Positions 1 to 10,200 of a stretch of DNA of 64,000 bases are shown here, piece by piece. The translations under genes and the position numbers were made by a program. The stretch is from Hemerocallis citrina. Its lineage: Eukaryota > Streptophyta > Magnoliopsida > Asparagales > Asphodelaceae. The DNA is taken from assembly GCA_017893485.1 (NCBI GenBank), contig CM030367.1, forward strand, positions 89,726,910 to 89,790,909, given 5' to 3'. The first letter of the stretch is position 1; the number at the start of each line of letters is the position of its first letter. The notes below the pieces were generated by a model. It was given only the letters and a program-made list of their open reading frames with translations. It was not told the origin of the DNA and did not search any database.

Positions 1-576
1 TTATACTAAAAATCAAATAGAATGGAGGGCTAGGATTAACTAGTTGGTTGTAGGATGGAAGGCCAAGATGAAAGTAGGAGTTATAAAAACTACCCACACC
101 CAAATAACCACCATGCCATGACTACCACTCAAATTTTGAGTTTCCCTCCCAAAAGATGCAATCCGGCCTTCATGGAGAAGTGCATATTGCACGTGTACGT
201 GTAGTGCACGTGCATGCAACTAGGCCTAAAAATTGTACATTTTAATTTTGTATAAAAATAAAATAGTATTAAAATAGTCTTCTACATGACAAGTTAAATA
301 TTAAAAAAAATAGATTAATCCATGGGCTTTAGTTTATGGGCCAAAATAGTTACTTTAAAAATAAAATCAATAAATTACATTTTGGGCTTTAAGAAAAAGG
401 CTTTAAAATAAGGCTTTCTATCTATTTAAAGAAAAGGCTTTTGTATAAAATAATTTAAATATTTATACACATCACAATAAAAATAATTATAAGATTTAAT
501 TCAACCAAAATATTGCACGTGCACACTACGTGCAAAATAAATAATTTTTCATTAATTGAAAAATCAGGGTATTACA
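1..576 (+). mobile_element. 3' end of a long LTR (family TGTAACGCCCC...TTACA), cut by window edge
   Basis: This stretch is closely similar, base for base over long runs, to 59829-60418, the last ~590 bp of the solo LTR in LINE2. Both copies end in a run reading AAAAATCAGGG(T/C)ATTACA. Both carry the same CACGTG-rich segments, TGCACGTGTACGTG and GTGCACACTACGTGC. The end at 576 is sharp and is followed by unrelated GC-rich sequence. It appears inserted into the LTR that continues at 577. The rest of the copy, and its target duplication, lie left of the window. No coding potential is seen. Confidence 0.8.
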
Positions 577-1773
577 GGCGCGCTCAGGGTGGCACGGTGG
601 AGGCTAACGAAGTCGTTGTTGCGGCTGTTCTGGCTAGCGCTCGGGACTGTGCTACCGCAGGGGAAAAGTGCTGCGACTAGGCTTTGTGGTAGGCGGAATC
701 GCTGCAGGGCATGGGTTCTTGCTGGCTAGCATGACGGGGAGGAGCACAAGCCAGGGCGGAGCGCGCTGCGGCTCTGTGCTGCTATCGCGACTGGAGGCGC
801 AGCGGATGAGGGTGCAGCGCAGGGGAGGAGAAGGGAGAGAGCACGAGGAAACGGGCTGCAGCGACTGGCAATTGGTGTTGTTGCGCTGCCTTCTTGCGGC
901 GCGATAGGGAGGTCATAACAGGCTAGCGGGACTAGCTGGTTGGCGAGCACTGCGGTGGGGTCTGCTGCGGGATCGTCGCAGCTGAGCGCGACACAGAGGG
1001 GATGAGGTGGAGAGAGAGAGACGGGGCTGAGGTTGACAAAGGGTGCATGGGTTGAAGGCGGCTGAGGTAACACAGGGGGAAGGTGAACAGGCTTAGGGTA
1101 AAAACAGGGTTGGGTATATATAGGGTGATGGGTTAGGGTGAATGCGGGTGTGGGTGTAGGTAAACAGAGTTTGGGTTAAGTTAACAGGGTGAAATGGGTT
1201 TTGGGGTTTAAACAGGTTGGGATAGGGTTATTGGGCTTAATGGATTATACTAAATGGGTATTTGGGTTAATGGATGAATGGGTTTGGGTATTAATTGATA
1301 AATGGGTTAAATTAGGTAGTTAATGGGTTTTAGGAAAAATAAAATGGGTTGTGGATATCCAGTAGGGTTAAAAATTCAATAGAAAAATAAATTAACTAAT
1401 AAAAATATTGTTTATAATAAAAATGTAATTTGCATTAGAAAATAGTATTTATCTAAAATATTACAAATACAGTTATCAATAGAACTAGATTTTTAAATAA
1501 ACAATTAAAGTTATAATAATAAAAATAATAACAATAATCATCATAATAATAATAGAATAAAAATAACCATAGTAACAATAATACTAATAGGGTTTGTATA
1601 AAAAATCATTGGAAAAATAGCTGCAAATAAAGTTTTTGATCATAAATAGATTTTAATAGAAGATCCAAAAACAAATTTTAACTGAAAGAGTTTAAGAGCG
1701 GAAAAATAATTTACAAAAATTTTAAATACAGAAAATACACGGAAAATACAATTTTTGGGAAAACAGGGGTTAC
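577..1773 (-). mobile_element. Partial LTR of the TGTAACCCCT family, minus strand
   Basis: Read on the minus strand, the sequence starts at 1773 with TGTAACCCCTGTTTTC, the same start as the solo LTRs at 37061 and 41764. An AT-rich leader is followed by a GC-rich block (about 580-1100), mirroring the layout of those two copies. The block gives spurious Pro/Ser/Arg-rich ORFs on both strands. The 5' end cuts a gag pseudogene that resumes at 1774. The other half of this LTR lies beyond the element ending at 576. Confidence 0.75.
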
Positions 1774-3001
1774 ACTGGAGGTGGTCGTTTTTGACCGAAT
1801 GTGTCTTTCAGGGCCTTCTTCATAGGCTTGGAGTAATCGACTTTTCACTTCCCCTTGGTTGGGGTTTCTTTCTGGCCTTTTGGGTACAGAGCCTCTTCGG
1901 TTCGGATATACTTTTCTAACCTGTTGAGGAGGTCTGGAAAATCAATGGGCGACTTCTTCACCAAGGATTCCTTGAGCTGGCCGTGGTGAACATTGTGCTA
2001 GAAGGCCACGGACGCGACGCTAGCATCGAAAGAAGAGACCACCTTAGCCTCGGTGGTGAATCTCCGCCCAAAGTCTCAAAGGGACTCCCCTTCTTTCTGC
2101 TTGAGGTCCAGGAGGGATGCGCTTATTTTCTCGACCTTGCGGCTAGTCACGAAGTGAGCAAGGAAGTTCACCTCGAGCTGATCGAATGAGAAAATTGAGC
2201 CATGGACGAGCTTTGAGAACCAATCCCATGTCGGACCATGCAGAGTGGCTGGGAATGTGCTACAGAGAAGAGGATCCGATGCACTGTGAATCATCACGAG
2301 GGTTTTGAACCCTTCCATGTAATTAGCAGGATCGACTCTCCATTGTACGTCTTTAACTGAGGCGGTATGAAATTCTTTGGAATCTCAGCGTCGAAGATTG
2401 GGGCAGAGAACGGGGGTCAGCTATGCTGATGTCCCCGATTCGGTTGTAACTCGCCCTCGCCAATCCGAGCGAGGCAGTTCTCCATTTCATGGAGGCGCTG
2501 AAGGAAGACCCCTTCTCGTCTCGGCGGCTGAGTAGATCCATGAGACTCACTGCCTCGGACTTCTTCCTGGTGAGGGTTGTCACCTTGACGCTCGGTTCTG
2601 GGTTGCCTCGGAGGGCCTGGAAGACCTCGTTCCTAAAATCCCAGAACTCGGCTCTCGTGACCGGGACCTGTTCGCCTTGACCGCGAGGGGGTGGACGGCC
2701 TCTCGGGGAGTGCCTCTGCTTTCGACCCCGGGAAGGGTGAATGTTGTGGGTTAGAGCCTGGTTGGAGGAGGTAGCCCCAACCTTCGATCGGCCGAGTTGG
2801 TGCCGGAGGTGATCCACGAGCTGTCGATGAACGATGTCATGGTGAAGGTTGTTTGTGATAGAGCGTGAAGCACTCGGTCTAGGTTCTGATGAACCTTCGA
2901 CTCGTGGCCTCCGAGACCCCTGTGTGTTCGCGTAACTGCGAGAAGGTGGAGGGAGGTCAGCCTGACGTCCAGCCGTGAAAGCTCTCCTGCCTTTGGAAGC
3001 C
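1774..3001 (-). pseudogene. Ty3/gypsy (Tat-like) gag pseudogene, C-terminus cut off
   Basis: The minus-strand frame starts at the ATG near 3001. It has an Arg/Pro/Ser-rich N-terminus, then the retrotransposon gag core (about 2330-1900) with motifs FKTLVMIHSASD, IFSFDQLE and YIRTEEAL. These match the gag at 5811-7142 position by position. The copy is dead: stops occur near 2075 (after GESL), near 1990 and near 1850, and a frame change lies near 2340 between the N-terminal part and the core. At 1773 the LTR of another family interrupts it, so the zinc knuckle and everything downstream are missing. Gag packages element RNA in cytoplasmic particles; this copy cannot. Confidence 0.85.
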
Positions 3002-3082
3002 ATAAAAGGGGATGACGGCTGGGTGAGATCCGAACCTATGATCGAGTAGGTCTGTCTCCTTCCATAGACGCCGCCTATATAA

Positions 3083-3538
3083 TGCTGCTGAATTAGTGGT
3101 GGGAGCAACAGATGTAAGTTCTTATTATTTGTAGTGGAAGAGACAGGCCTAGTACAGATCTCAACCACATATCTGGATCTGGGATGAGGAGTAGGACAGG
3201 GGGTGATGCTGATAGCTGGCCGCCCTGAGTACCTGCAAAATGCCTAGAGACACGGGGTGATTCCGGCGGCAGGCCCTCCGACTATCTAGTCAGTCACTGG
3301 AAGAATGGAAAGTTAGGGTTCATGTGAGGAAAAAGTCATTACCTGGTAAAAGGGGGAGGGGGTCTGGTATTTATAGGCAGAGAGAGTGGGTGCTCTAACC
3401 CTAATGAGCCTGGTTGACCGGTTTATCTGTGGGCCTGAACCAGCAGAAGGCCCGTTGGGTCCTCAGGCCTGATGATTATAGGTGAGCGAATTTTGAGGGG
3501 ATTAGACGGCTCTGATCGCGCTGAATTATTTATCCACA
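3083..3538 (-). repeat. LTR of the minus-strand Tat-like element, with primer site at 3059-3077
   Basis: On the minus strand this ends in CAGCAGCA and is followed by TATAGGCGGCGTC (3059-3077), which matches the primer-binding region TTGGCGCCGTC after the LTR at 5547. It therefore looks like the 5' LTR of the element whose gag lies at 1774-3001. Its upstream end is replaced by the Helitron-like element starting at 3539, so the full length is unknown. Confidence 0.65.
3368..3375 (-). promoter_or_regulatory. TATA box of the minus-strand LTR
   Basis: TATAAATA on the minus strand, about 290 bp upstream of the LTR/primer-site junction. Position and sequence fit an LTR promoter. Activity is not shown. 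Confidence 0.5.
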
Positions 3539-3824
3539 TCACCCTCTTTCCTTCTTCCATATTGAAATAGAGAAAGCAGAGCAAAAGTAGGAACTAACAT
3601 GTGCTTAGCATGTGAAGAAAATAAAAAATGAAAACAAACCACATCACCCTTCCAAATTCTTGTTTCCAAAACTCTATTTGTTATTCTTCCTCCAAAAAAA
3701 TCCACAAATCCCAAAACCCTAATTACAAACAAACCATACAAACAAATCCCAATCTCCAAATCTACAGCTAATTAATCACTCTTCTATTTTATCAGTCTAT
3801 TTTCCCTAAATATTTTTATAAGAA

Positions 3825-4168
3825 ATGGACAAGGATTTTATTATGCCGACGGGCGAGGACATGATGGATCTCCCCGACGCCACTCCCACTCTCAAGTTCG
3901 GCGAGGAGAAGCAGATTGCCAAGGAAGAGCTCAAGAAGAAGTTCCTCAAGGAGGGTGAGGGCTGGGACACTCTCAAACTCGACGATGAGGTCAAAGATAT
4001 TATGTATGTTTTATTGATTTATTTCTTTGAATGATTTTTAGGGTCTAGTTGATTGATATTGTTGTGATGGTTTAGTTGCAGTGCATTACACTGAAATGTT
4101 GCTTGATGGAACACAATTTGATTCCAGCCGAGATCGGGGGATGCCATTTAAGTTCAAGCTCGATCAAG
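3825..4168 (+). pseudogene. FKBP62: FKBP62/65-like immunophilin fragment, exons 1-2 only
   Basis: Exon 1 (3825-3996) starts at ATG and encodes an acidic N-terminus (MDLPDATP, then GEEKQIAKEELKKKFLKEGE) typical of plant multidomain FKBP62/65 (ROF1/2) peptidyl-prolyl isomerases. Exon 2 (4082-4168) continues into the first FKBP domain with [20 protein letters not shown]. The acceptor TTGCAG|TG and the exon 2 donor AAG|GTAATT look normal. The exon 1 donor reads AAAG|AT instead of GT. No further FKBP, TPR or calmodulin-binding exons are found before 13462, so only ~85 of the usual ~550 residues remain. In the full family the protein works with HSP90 in heat tolerance. Location inside Helitron-like ends suggests a captured fragment. 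Confidence 0.85.
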
Positions 4169-4963
4169 GTAATTCTTTTTTTTTTTTAATTTTTTTAATT
4201 TTTATTTATAATGAGTAGGGGTTTAGATGAACTAGGTAGTTGGAAGGATCTAAAGGACTACTTCACACATCTAGAAATGGTACAACCTTCATTTTGTGAA
4301 ATTTTAATGATATTTACATGTTCGAAGACTAAAGATTTTTTAGTTATCGATTCTTTGCGATAAAGAATAATGCTGGCAATTTCTGTAGGCATACGGGAAT
4401 ACATATGTTTCATTGCTTAGGAGTGATTGTCATTTGTAGCCCAGATATTTGTAAGAATGGGATGATGTTCATTATATTTGAATGAGTTGGCTTGAACAGT
4501 AATGAATTTAACAGTGTAGATTGATTTTGCTTGCGTTATTTGTGATTTTTTATACGTTAAGCAATCTGCTATAACTATATTGTTGCTTTAGCTATAGCAT
4601 AATTTGCTATTTGACATTTTTGTATTTGGTGTATACATGACTTATAAAGGACAAAAGATATTTGATAATGATTGTTATATGGTTTTTGTTAACAAGAACA
4701 CAAAAAGACTAATGATCATTGAGCATTGATTGGTGTACTTGAGGCTAGAGCAAGGGTATGCTTGAACTGATGTAAATGGTTTTCTCTGTTTTCTCGCCGC
4801 TTTGAAGAATTGTGATTCATTTATTTTGTTTGCTTTATCCAGTATGATGTATTTGCACATGTTAATATGTTAATGGGCCAATTTTGATGTTCACAACATT
4901 TGCCCCATCTTAAAATAAATATCCAGCATGTGCCATATGCATCCTAAACTCGGCCATCCTCAT
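4169..4963 (+). other. Remnant of FKBP intron 2, no gene
   Basis: AT-rich sequence after the exon 2 donor, beginning with a T-run. It has no long ORF and no recognisable later FKBP exon. The LTR element inserts at its right edge, in CTCAT (4959-4963). Confidence 0.5.
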
Positions 4964-5547
4964 TGATATGGCTAAAAATGGGATTAAATCGGGACCGTTC
5001 AAGTTGGACACGAATCTTAAAGCTCAGGGGTAAAACAGTAATTTCACCTACAAACGGGTCTGAAATGGGAACTGGGTCTTTCTTCAAAGCCACATTAACC
5101 CATAAACGGATCTGTCTCACTGGGTATGGGTCCCAACCCGTTACAAACCAGTTCAGAAGGATAAAGAAGAATTCAGATTCATAATTATCCCTAAGAAGTG
5201 ATCTTAACCGCTTCTATCCATTCACACCGGAAAGTAGAGATATATTCTTATCTCGAAACGGATCCCTAAAGACGACTATAAAAACCCCTCTGCCCCCACT
5301 ATTACGAGGTAATCAATCTTTTTCCAGTTTAAGCTCTTTCTTAATCATTCAGATTACTGACAAGAGCGTCGGAGGGTGCGTCGCCAGGATCCACCCCGGT
5401 GTCTCGCACTTTTTGCAGGTCAACGGCAGTGGCAAGAAACCAGTCAACACATTGGTGAATGTCAACAGGTCAACAGGTTCGCTTTATTGTTTTCACCAAG
5501 AATCCAAAATTCATCTGTTTGCTCCCACACCAAAATCAGCAGCAACA
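4964..5547 (+). repeat. 5' LTR of the gag-only element
   Basis: Starts TGATATGGCTAAAAATGGG and ends CAGCAGCAACA (TG...CA). Matches 11153-11735 through almost its full length. The first bases differ between copies (TGATATGG versus TGGGGGG), so the exact start of the right LTR is blurred by the G tract. Confidence 0.92.
5277..5284 (+). promoter_or_regulatory. TATA box of the 5' LTR
   Basis: TATAAAAA followed by CCCC, about 270 bp before the LTR end. The same box occurs in the right LTR near 11465. This is the expected site for the element's Pol II promoter. Confidence 0.65.
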
Positions 5548-5550
5548 GAT

Positions 5551-5568
5551 TGGCGCCGTCTGTGGGAA
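5551..5568 (+). promoter_or_regulatory. Primer-binding site
   Basis: TGGCGCCGTCTGTGGGAA begins three bases after the LTR. TGGCGCC is the complement of a tRNA 3' end ending GGCGCCA, as widely used by plant Tat-lineage Ty3/gypsy elements for minus-strand priming. I do not assign the tRNA with certainty. Confidence 0.8.
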
Positions 5569-5810
5569 CGAAGAAGCAACCCAACCTAACTTCATCAGCG
5601 ATACTAGTTTTAAGCCATGCATCCAAAACAGAAGGGGAAGGCAGCGGTCTCCAGCCAAAGAACCACTTCTCTTCCTCCTCTCCCTCTTCCAGCTCAAGGT
5701 GCTCCTCCTCAACAGGCCCCTCCAAGGTCTCGGGGGGCTCTCGTCAGAGTCGTCCGAAGCAACATCCTCCTCATGACCATGTCGTGGGTCCCAATCCTTC
5801 AGTTGAATCT

Positions 5811-7142
5811 ATGGCTTCTCGAAGCCCTCCCGAGCGGGATCTTCGTCAAGTGATTGCCGACCGCCAAAAGGGGGTCGACCTCCGAACTCGCCTGAATGGA
5901 TGGCGAGCCCTTGCGGGAGTCCATCAACCTGAGCACCCAGGGGCCTCAAGAGTCCAGACCCCCCGCCGACCGAGGACCAGAAGATCCCCTCCCCCGAGGA
6001 GGCGAAGAGAGTCACCTCAGCGTCATCGGTGGAGAACTCATTCTCCAGTAAGCCGAGCCACACATAGGGACCGCCAAGCTGGACAGGCACCAGTCACAAT
6101 GGCAGATCTTCAAGACTTCCAAGCGGCAGTCTTACGGGCCCTCAATATTGCCCCAAATAACGACCAGAGGCCACCTACTAATGAGCCAGCTAGGAGCCAT
6201 CGCCTTCACACTCCCGGTCCTCGTCAATCTCCAAGATACCATCGCTGCAGCCCCAGTCCACCCTCGTACGAAGATGAGTCCCGGGGCTCGGCAAGATATG
6301 ATCAAAGAGAAGACTCGGTCTACCGCCGTCTCCACGAGATGGAGAGGTGCCTCGGCCGAATTGACAGGGAAGAAGAGCAACGGGCGATAAACCTCTGCCC
6401 GAGCAGACCTCCATTCTCCCGTACCATCATGGAGGCCCCCATCCCAGAGAACTTCAAGCTGCCTCACTTCGAGTCATATACCGGGGAATCGGACCTCGCA
6501 GATCACATAGAGAGTTTCAAAACTCTCATTATGATCCACCATGCTTCAGACGCCCTCCTCTGCAAGATATTATCTGCCACGCTGAAGGGGCCTGCGAGAG
6601 AATGGTACTTTCGACTCGCCCCGGCCTCCATCTTCTCATTCGATCAGTTCGAAGGGCTCTTCCTTACTCATTTCGTGAGTAGCCGCCGGGCCAAGAAAAC
6701 AAGTGTATCTCTGGTGACCCTTAACCAAGAAAAGGGTGAACGCCTAAGGGATTACGTTCGACGCTTCACCGCCGAAGCCCGGTCCATTCCCTCCCTCAAC
6801 CAATCAGTAGCCTCAGCCGCATTCAAGCGCAACGTCACTAATGCTCGTCTCAAGGCGTCCCTTGCCAAGAAGCCTCCTCGGGACTTCTCAGAACTCCTAC
6901 TTTGGGTGGAGAAGTACATACGGGTGGAAGAGGCTCTCAACCCCCCTACTCTTGAAGAATCATCTTCCGGGAACAAACGGAAGAATACGAGCGAAGAGGG
7001 GTCCCAAAAATTCCAGAAGGACGGCAATGGCCAGCATCGCCCGACTCCTCGTTTTGAGAAGTTCACCCCCCTCATTGCTAATATATCAGAAGTTCTTATG
7101 AAAGTGGACAGGGAAGGGCACTCCGTGCTCCCCCTAGAATGA
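5811..7142 (+). CDS. Gag polyprotein (capsid part), Tat-like Ty3/gypsy
   Basis: The frame is open from inside the LTR (5376). 5811 is the first in-frame ATG after the primer site and the likelier start, giving 443 aa. The first ~200 residues are Arg/Ser/Pro-rich and basic, as expected for RNA contact. The gag core lies at about 6430-6960: MEAPIPENFKLPHFESY, then FKTLIMIHHASD, AREWYFRL, FDQFEGLFLTHF, LRDYVRRFTAEAR and WVEKYIRVEEAL. The TGA at 7140 ends the frame before the zinc knuckle, which lies in an overlapping frame at 7139. Stop-free over 440 codons, this gag is far better kept than the copy at 1774-3001. Pol is absent, so it would act only with a helper element. Confidence 0.85.
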   Translation: MASRSPPERDLRQVIADRQKGVDLRTRLNGWRALAGVHQPEHPGASRVQTPRRPRTRRSPPPRRRRESPQRHRWRTHSPVSRATHRDRQAGQAPVTMADLQDFQAAVLRALNIAPNNDQRPPTNEPARSHRLHTPGPRQSPRYHRCSPSPPSYEDESRGSARYDQREDSVYRRLHEMERCLGRIDREEEQRAINLCPSRPPFSRTIMEAPIPENFKLPHFESYTGESDLADHIESFKTLIMIHHASDALLCKILSATLKGPAREWYFRLAPASIFSFDQFEGLFLTHFVSSRRAKKTSVSLVTLNQEKGERLRDYVRRFTAEARSIPSLNQSVASAAFKRNVTNARLKASLAKKPPRDFSELLLWVEKYIRVEEALNPPTLEESSSGNKRKNTSEEGSQKFQKDGNGQHRPTPRFEKFTPLIANISEVLMKVDREGHSVLPLE

Positions 7143-7309
7143 ATACACCTGGCAAGAAGAGGAATAAGGATAAGTGGTGCCGCTTTCACAGGGACCACGG
7201 CCACGACATGGATGATTGTCGGGCTCTCAAGAAGGAGATCGAAGAACTCATACAGCGGGAACACCTGACCAAGTTCGTCCAAAAAGATGGGGCCTTGCCT
7301 CCCCCTTGA
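7139..7309 (+). CDS. Gag C-terminal zinc-knuckle segment in a shifted frame
   Basis: Encodes 56 aa beginning MNTPGKK and containing WCRFHRDHGHDMDDCRAL. The spacing is C-x2-H-x4-H-x4-C, the variant knuckle common in plant Tat gags, followed by an EIEELI helix. It normally follows the capsid in one protein. Here the upstream frame stops at TGA (7140-7142), which overlaps this ATG (7139-7141) as ATGA. A 1-base frameshift in an originally single gag is the simplest explanation. Translational re-initiation is the alternative. Confidence 0.65.
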   Translation: MNTPGKKRNKDKWCRFHRDHGHDMDDCRALKKEIEELIQREHLTKFVQKDGALPPP

Positions 7310-7688
7310 GGAGCCTACAAACGAACAGAGAGGCCCGCCGAGCTTCAAGACTCAGAACCTGGGGGCGTCTTCCACCTCATCAAAGGAGGTCCAATGAAGG
7401 GATAACCCAGCTCCTCCTAAGAGGCATTCACCTTATCGTAGAAGTAGGATCTTGTTTTTCAATAAGGCCGATGCTTGTAACCCGGCCAATAGCATGTAAT
7501 AATGGCTCGCCCTATTGAAGCGGCCACTTAGTTTGTTTCAATAAAACTTTACATTTTTTCATTGAAAATTATTGCTATTATTGCTCTTGCTTCATCTCTA
7601 TCTCTCCGAGTCACGACTCGCTAAATGGTGAGTTCAGAGTCCAGCTTCTCCTACATGGCTGCTCCCGCAACTTACTAAGCTCAAAAAA
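7310..7688 (+). other. Post-gag spacer of the LTR element
   Basis: Contains a coding-like stretch without clear motif, then an AT-rich polyadenylation-like segment (GTTTCAATAAAACTTT near 7535). Repeat-like fragments with CGAGTT cores begin near 7600. No pol motif is seen. Confidence 0.5.
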
Positions 7689-8154
7689 CGAGTTTGGAGT
7701 TCAACACTTGGTTCGACGTTGCTTTAGCCACTTGCAAACAAGAAAGGGCAGAGCAGTTCACCATTCAGAGTTGCTCCTACAACTCGTTAACCCCCTCTAA
7801 CAACGAGTTCGGAGTCCAACACTTGGCTCGACTCCGCTTCAAATTACTCGCTCATAAGCGGGTAAGAAGTGGTTCGCCATTCAGAACTGCTCCCACAACC
7901 GTTGAATCTCTCTTAAACGACGAGTTCGGAGTCCAACACTTGGCTCGACTCCGCTTCAAATTACTTGCTCATGAGCGGGTAAGAAGTGGTTCGCCATTCG
8001 GAACTGCTCCCACAACCGTTGAATCTCTCTTAAACGACGAATTCGGAGTCCAACACTTGGCTCGATTCTGCTTCAAACTACTCGCTCATAAGCGGATGGG
8101 AAGAGGTTCGCCGTTCGGAACTACTCCCACAACCGTTGGATCTCTCTTAAACGA
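7689..8154 (+). repeat. 117 bp tandem array 1 (about 4 units), in one open frame
   Basis: Units start CGAGTTYGGAGTYCAACACTT at 7689 (divergent, ~115 bp), 7804, 7921 and 8038, and the next block begins at 8155. The last three periods are exactly 117 bp, i.e. 39 codons, and one frame (7694-8158) runs open through all units with repeats containing FGVQHLARLRFKLLAH. No known domain. Tandem arrays 3' of gag are typical of Tat/Ogre/Retand-like elements. Confidence 0.85.
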
Positions 8155-8700
8155 CTAGTTTGGAGCTCAACTCTCTCCTTGAGTTGCTCCTCAAACTCGT
8201 CTCCCAAATGGCTTTCTCCTAGAGCCAAGCTCTTCGCTCCGCTCGCCTCCAAAGCGGACCTCTTCTCAACGAGTTCGGAGCTCACAACTTTCTCCTAGAG
8301 TTGCTCCTCAAACTCGTCTCCCAAATGGCTCTCTCCTAGAGCCAAGCTCTTCACTCCGCTCGCCTCCAAAGCGGACCTCTTCTCAACGAGTTCGGAGCTC
8401 ACAACTCTCCTAAAGTTGCTCCTCAAACTCGTCTCCCAAATGGCTCTCTCCTAGAGCCAAGCACTTTGCTCCGCTCGCCTCCAAAGCGGACCTCTTCTCA
8501 ACGAGTTCGGAGCTCACAACTCTCTCCTAGAGTTGCTCCTCAAACTCGTCTCCCAAATAGCTCTCTCCTAGAGCCAAGCTCTTCGCTCCGCTCACCTCCA
8601 AAGTGGACCTCTTCTCAACAAGTTCGGAGCTCACAACTCTCTCCTAGAGTTGCTCCTCAAACTCGTCTCCCAAATGGCTCTCCTAGAGCCAAGTTCTTCA
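8155..8700 (+). repeat. 117 bp tandem array 2 (about 4.5 units)
   Basis: Units share GAGTTCGGAGCTCACAACTC and CAAACTCGTCTCCCAAATGG. Phase points are at 8271, 8388, 8503 and 8620, giving spacings of 117, 115 and 117. The sequence differs from array 1, but the period and the CGAGTTCGGAG entry motif are shared, so both may come from one ancestral unit. Confidence 0.85.
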
Positions 8701-9300
8701 CTCCGTTCGCCTCACGAGTGCTCTTCCTCTCAATGGGCTCCGAGCTAGAACTCTTCTCAGGAGTTGCTCCTTGCACTCACCTCCAAGAATGGATCTTCCC
8801 ATGGCCCTTACAAGGATCTTCCTGGCCCATCTCCTTCGCTCCTAGGAGTGGAGCTCCTCTCTGAATATCCAAGGATGTTGTAGGACTATTTTGACCATGA
8901 AGAAGGATGAATCTTCATCCCACTCCTAAAGAGAAGTTGTAGATCTTCGAGTTAGCTTCGAAACGAGGGGTCGCACGCCCCGATCGGACCTCCTTAGCAC
9001 TGGAAAAGTGGATCGCAACACAGCTGCGCCGAGCGAGAAAATGGCAAAAACTATCGCCTCGTGATTCGCGCCATGATCGTGATCAACCGTCCAGATTTTG
9101 CCACGTACTTCGGATCTGCAACCCGAGTAACTTGCATTCCGAGCTGCGTATTGGAGAAAAACAACTCCATCATCATGATTCGTGTCTGATCACAATCAAA
9201 TGGCTCAGATTGCGTCATGACCACAAAACGACAAGATCACGTTTTCTCGTGATCTGAGCCTCTTGTCTCGTGATTCGCGCCACGATCGTGATAAACAGTC
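8701..9300 (+). other. Internal non-coding part of the LTR element
   Basis: Continues the CT-rich style of array 2 to about 8860. Then come two related stretches (9050-9110 and 9235-9305) sharing CTCGTGATTCGCGCCA(T/C)GATCGTGAT. No coding feature is supported. Confidence 0.5.
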
Positions 9301-9559
9301 CAGATGGAGCCACGTAGCCGAGCTACTGAGCTACCGAGCTGCAAAATGGCAAAAAAAATAAAATGGCAAAAAAATTGCCTCGAAATTCGTGCACAAACGC
9401 GATCCATGGCTCAGATTCGACGACCAAAAAAAAAGAGGGGTCGGCAGGCCGGGTTCGGACCCGTTAGGGATCCAAACCCGAACTCCATACCCACATCACC
9501 TTCTTCTTCTCCAAGTCCCGCCAAAAACAATCAGAACACAAAAAAAACCACCTTCTTCT

Positions 9560-10200
9560 TCAAACAACCGAGCTCCAGTGGCCTCTCCTCACCAAAACTC
9601 GAGCACCCCCCTTCGTCGCTAGCTGCCTCTGCCGCCGAGCCCAAGAGCTCTGTTGCCGAGCTCCCCATGCGCAGCTCTTTCTCTCCGAGCTCCGCCGTAG
9701 AGCTCACAGCTCCACCTCCGACGATCTCCCTTCGACACCGAGCTCCTCCTCCATCGGCTAGCTCCCTTATCGTCAACTTCACCGAGCTCGAGCTACCGCC
9801 GAGCGCTACTCTCGAAGCTCCAACGCCGAACAGCTCCATCACCGAGCTTCAAGCTCCTCACCTCCTCCACAATGTCGAGCTCTTCTTCGATGAGCTCCGA
9901 ACCTATCGCGGTGCCGAGCCCCACCTCCGACGAGCTCCACTCCACTCGTCGAGATTGTTCGTCAAAGCTCCGACCACCTCCACTATCTCCGAGCTCGACC
10001 CATTATCAAGCTCCGAAGCTCCTCGCCGAACCCATCGAACCGAGCTCCTCTCCTTCGAGCTGCACAATGCTGAGCGCCAACTCCGAAGCTCACCTCCGAG
10101 CTCTACTTCCAACCTCTGACTTCGCCGAGCTCGACCACTCCGCTCGTCCCCTCCGCCGAAGCTCCCCTCGCTAACACCTCCTCGTCAAAGCCCGGCCGAG
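9560..10200 (+). repeat. GAGCTC-rich low-complexity block
   Basis: The motif CCGAGCTC and close variants recur every 15-40 bp on both strands (GAGCTC is its own complement) without fixed period. It yields long Ser/Pro/Leu-rich ORFs in several frames (for example 9304-10119), which I regard as composition artefacts because no frame has motif structure. A basic or purine-rich stretch follows to 10390. Confidence 0.7.

Noticed and set aside
3997..4081. FKBP intron 1 as a U12 AT-AC intron
   Set aside because: It lacks the ATATCC donor and ends in AG; a mutated GT donor is simpler.
9304..10119. 271-codon Ser/Pro/Leu-rich ORF
   Set aside because: Long ORFs also exist in other frames and on the other strand of the same GAGCTC-rich block; no motif structure.
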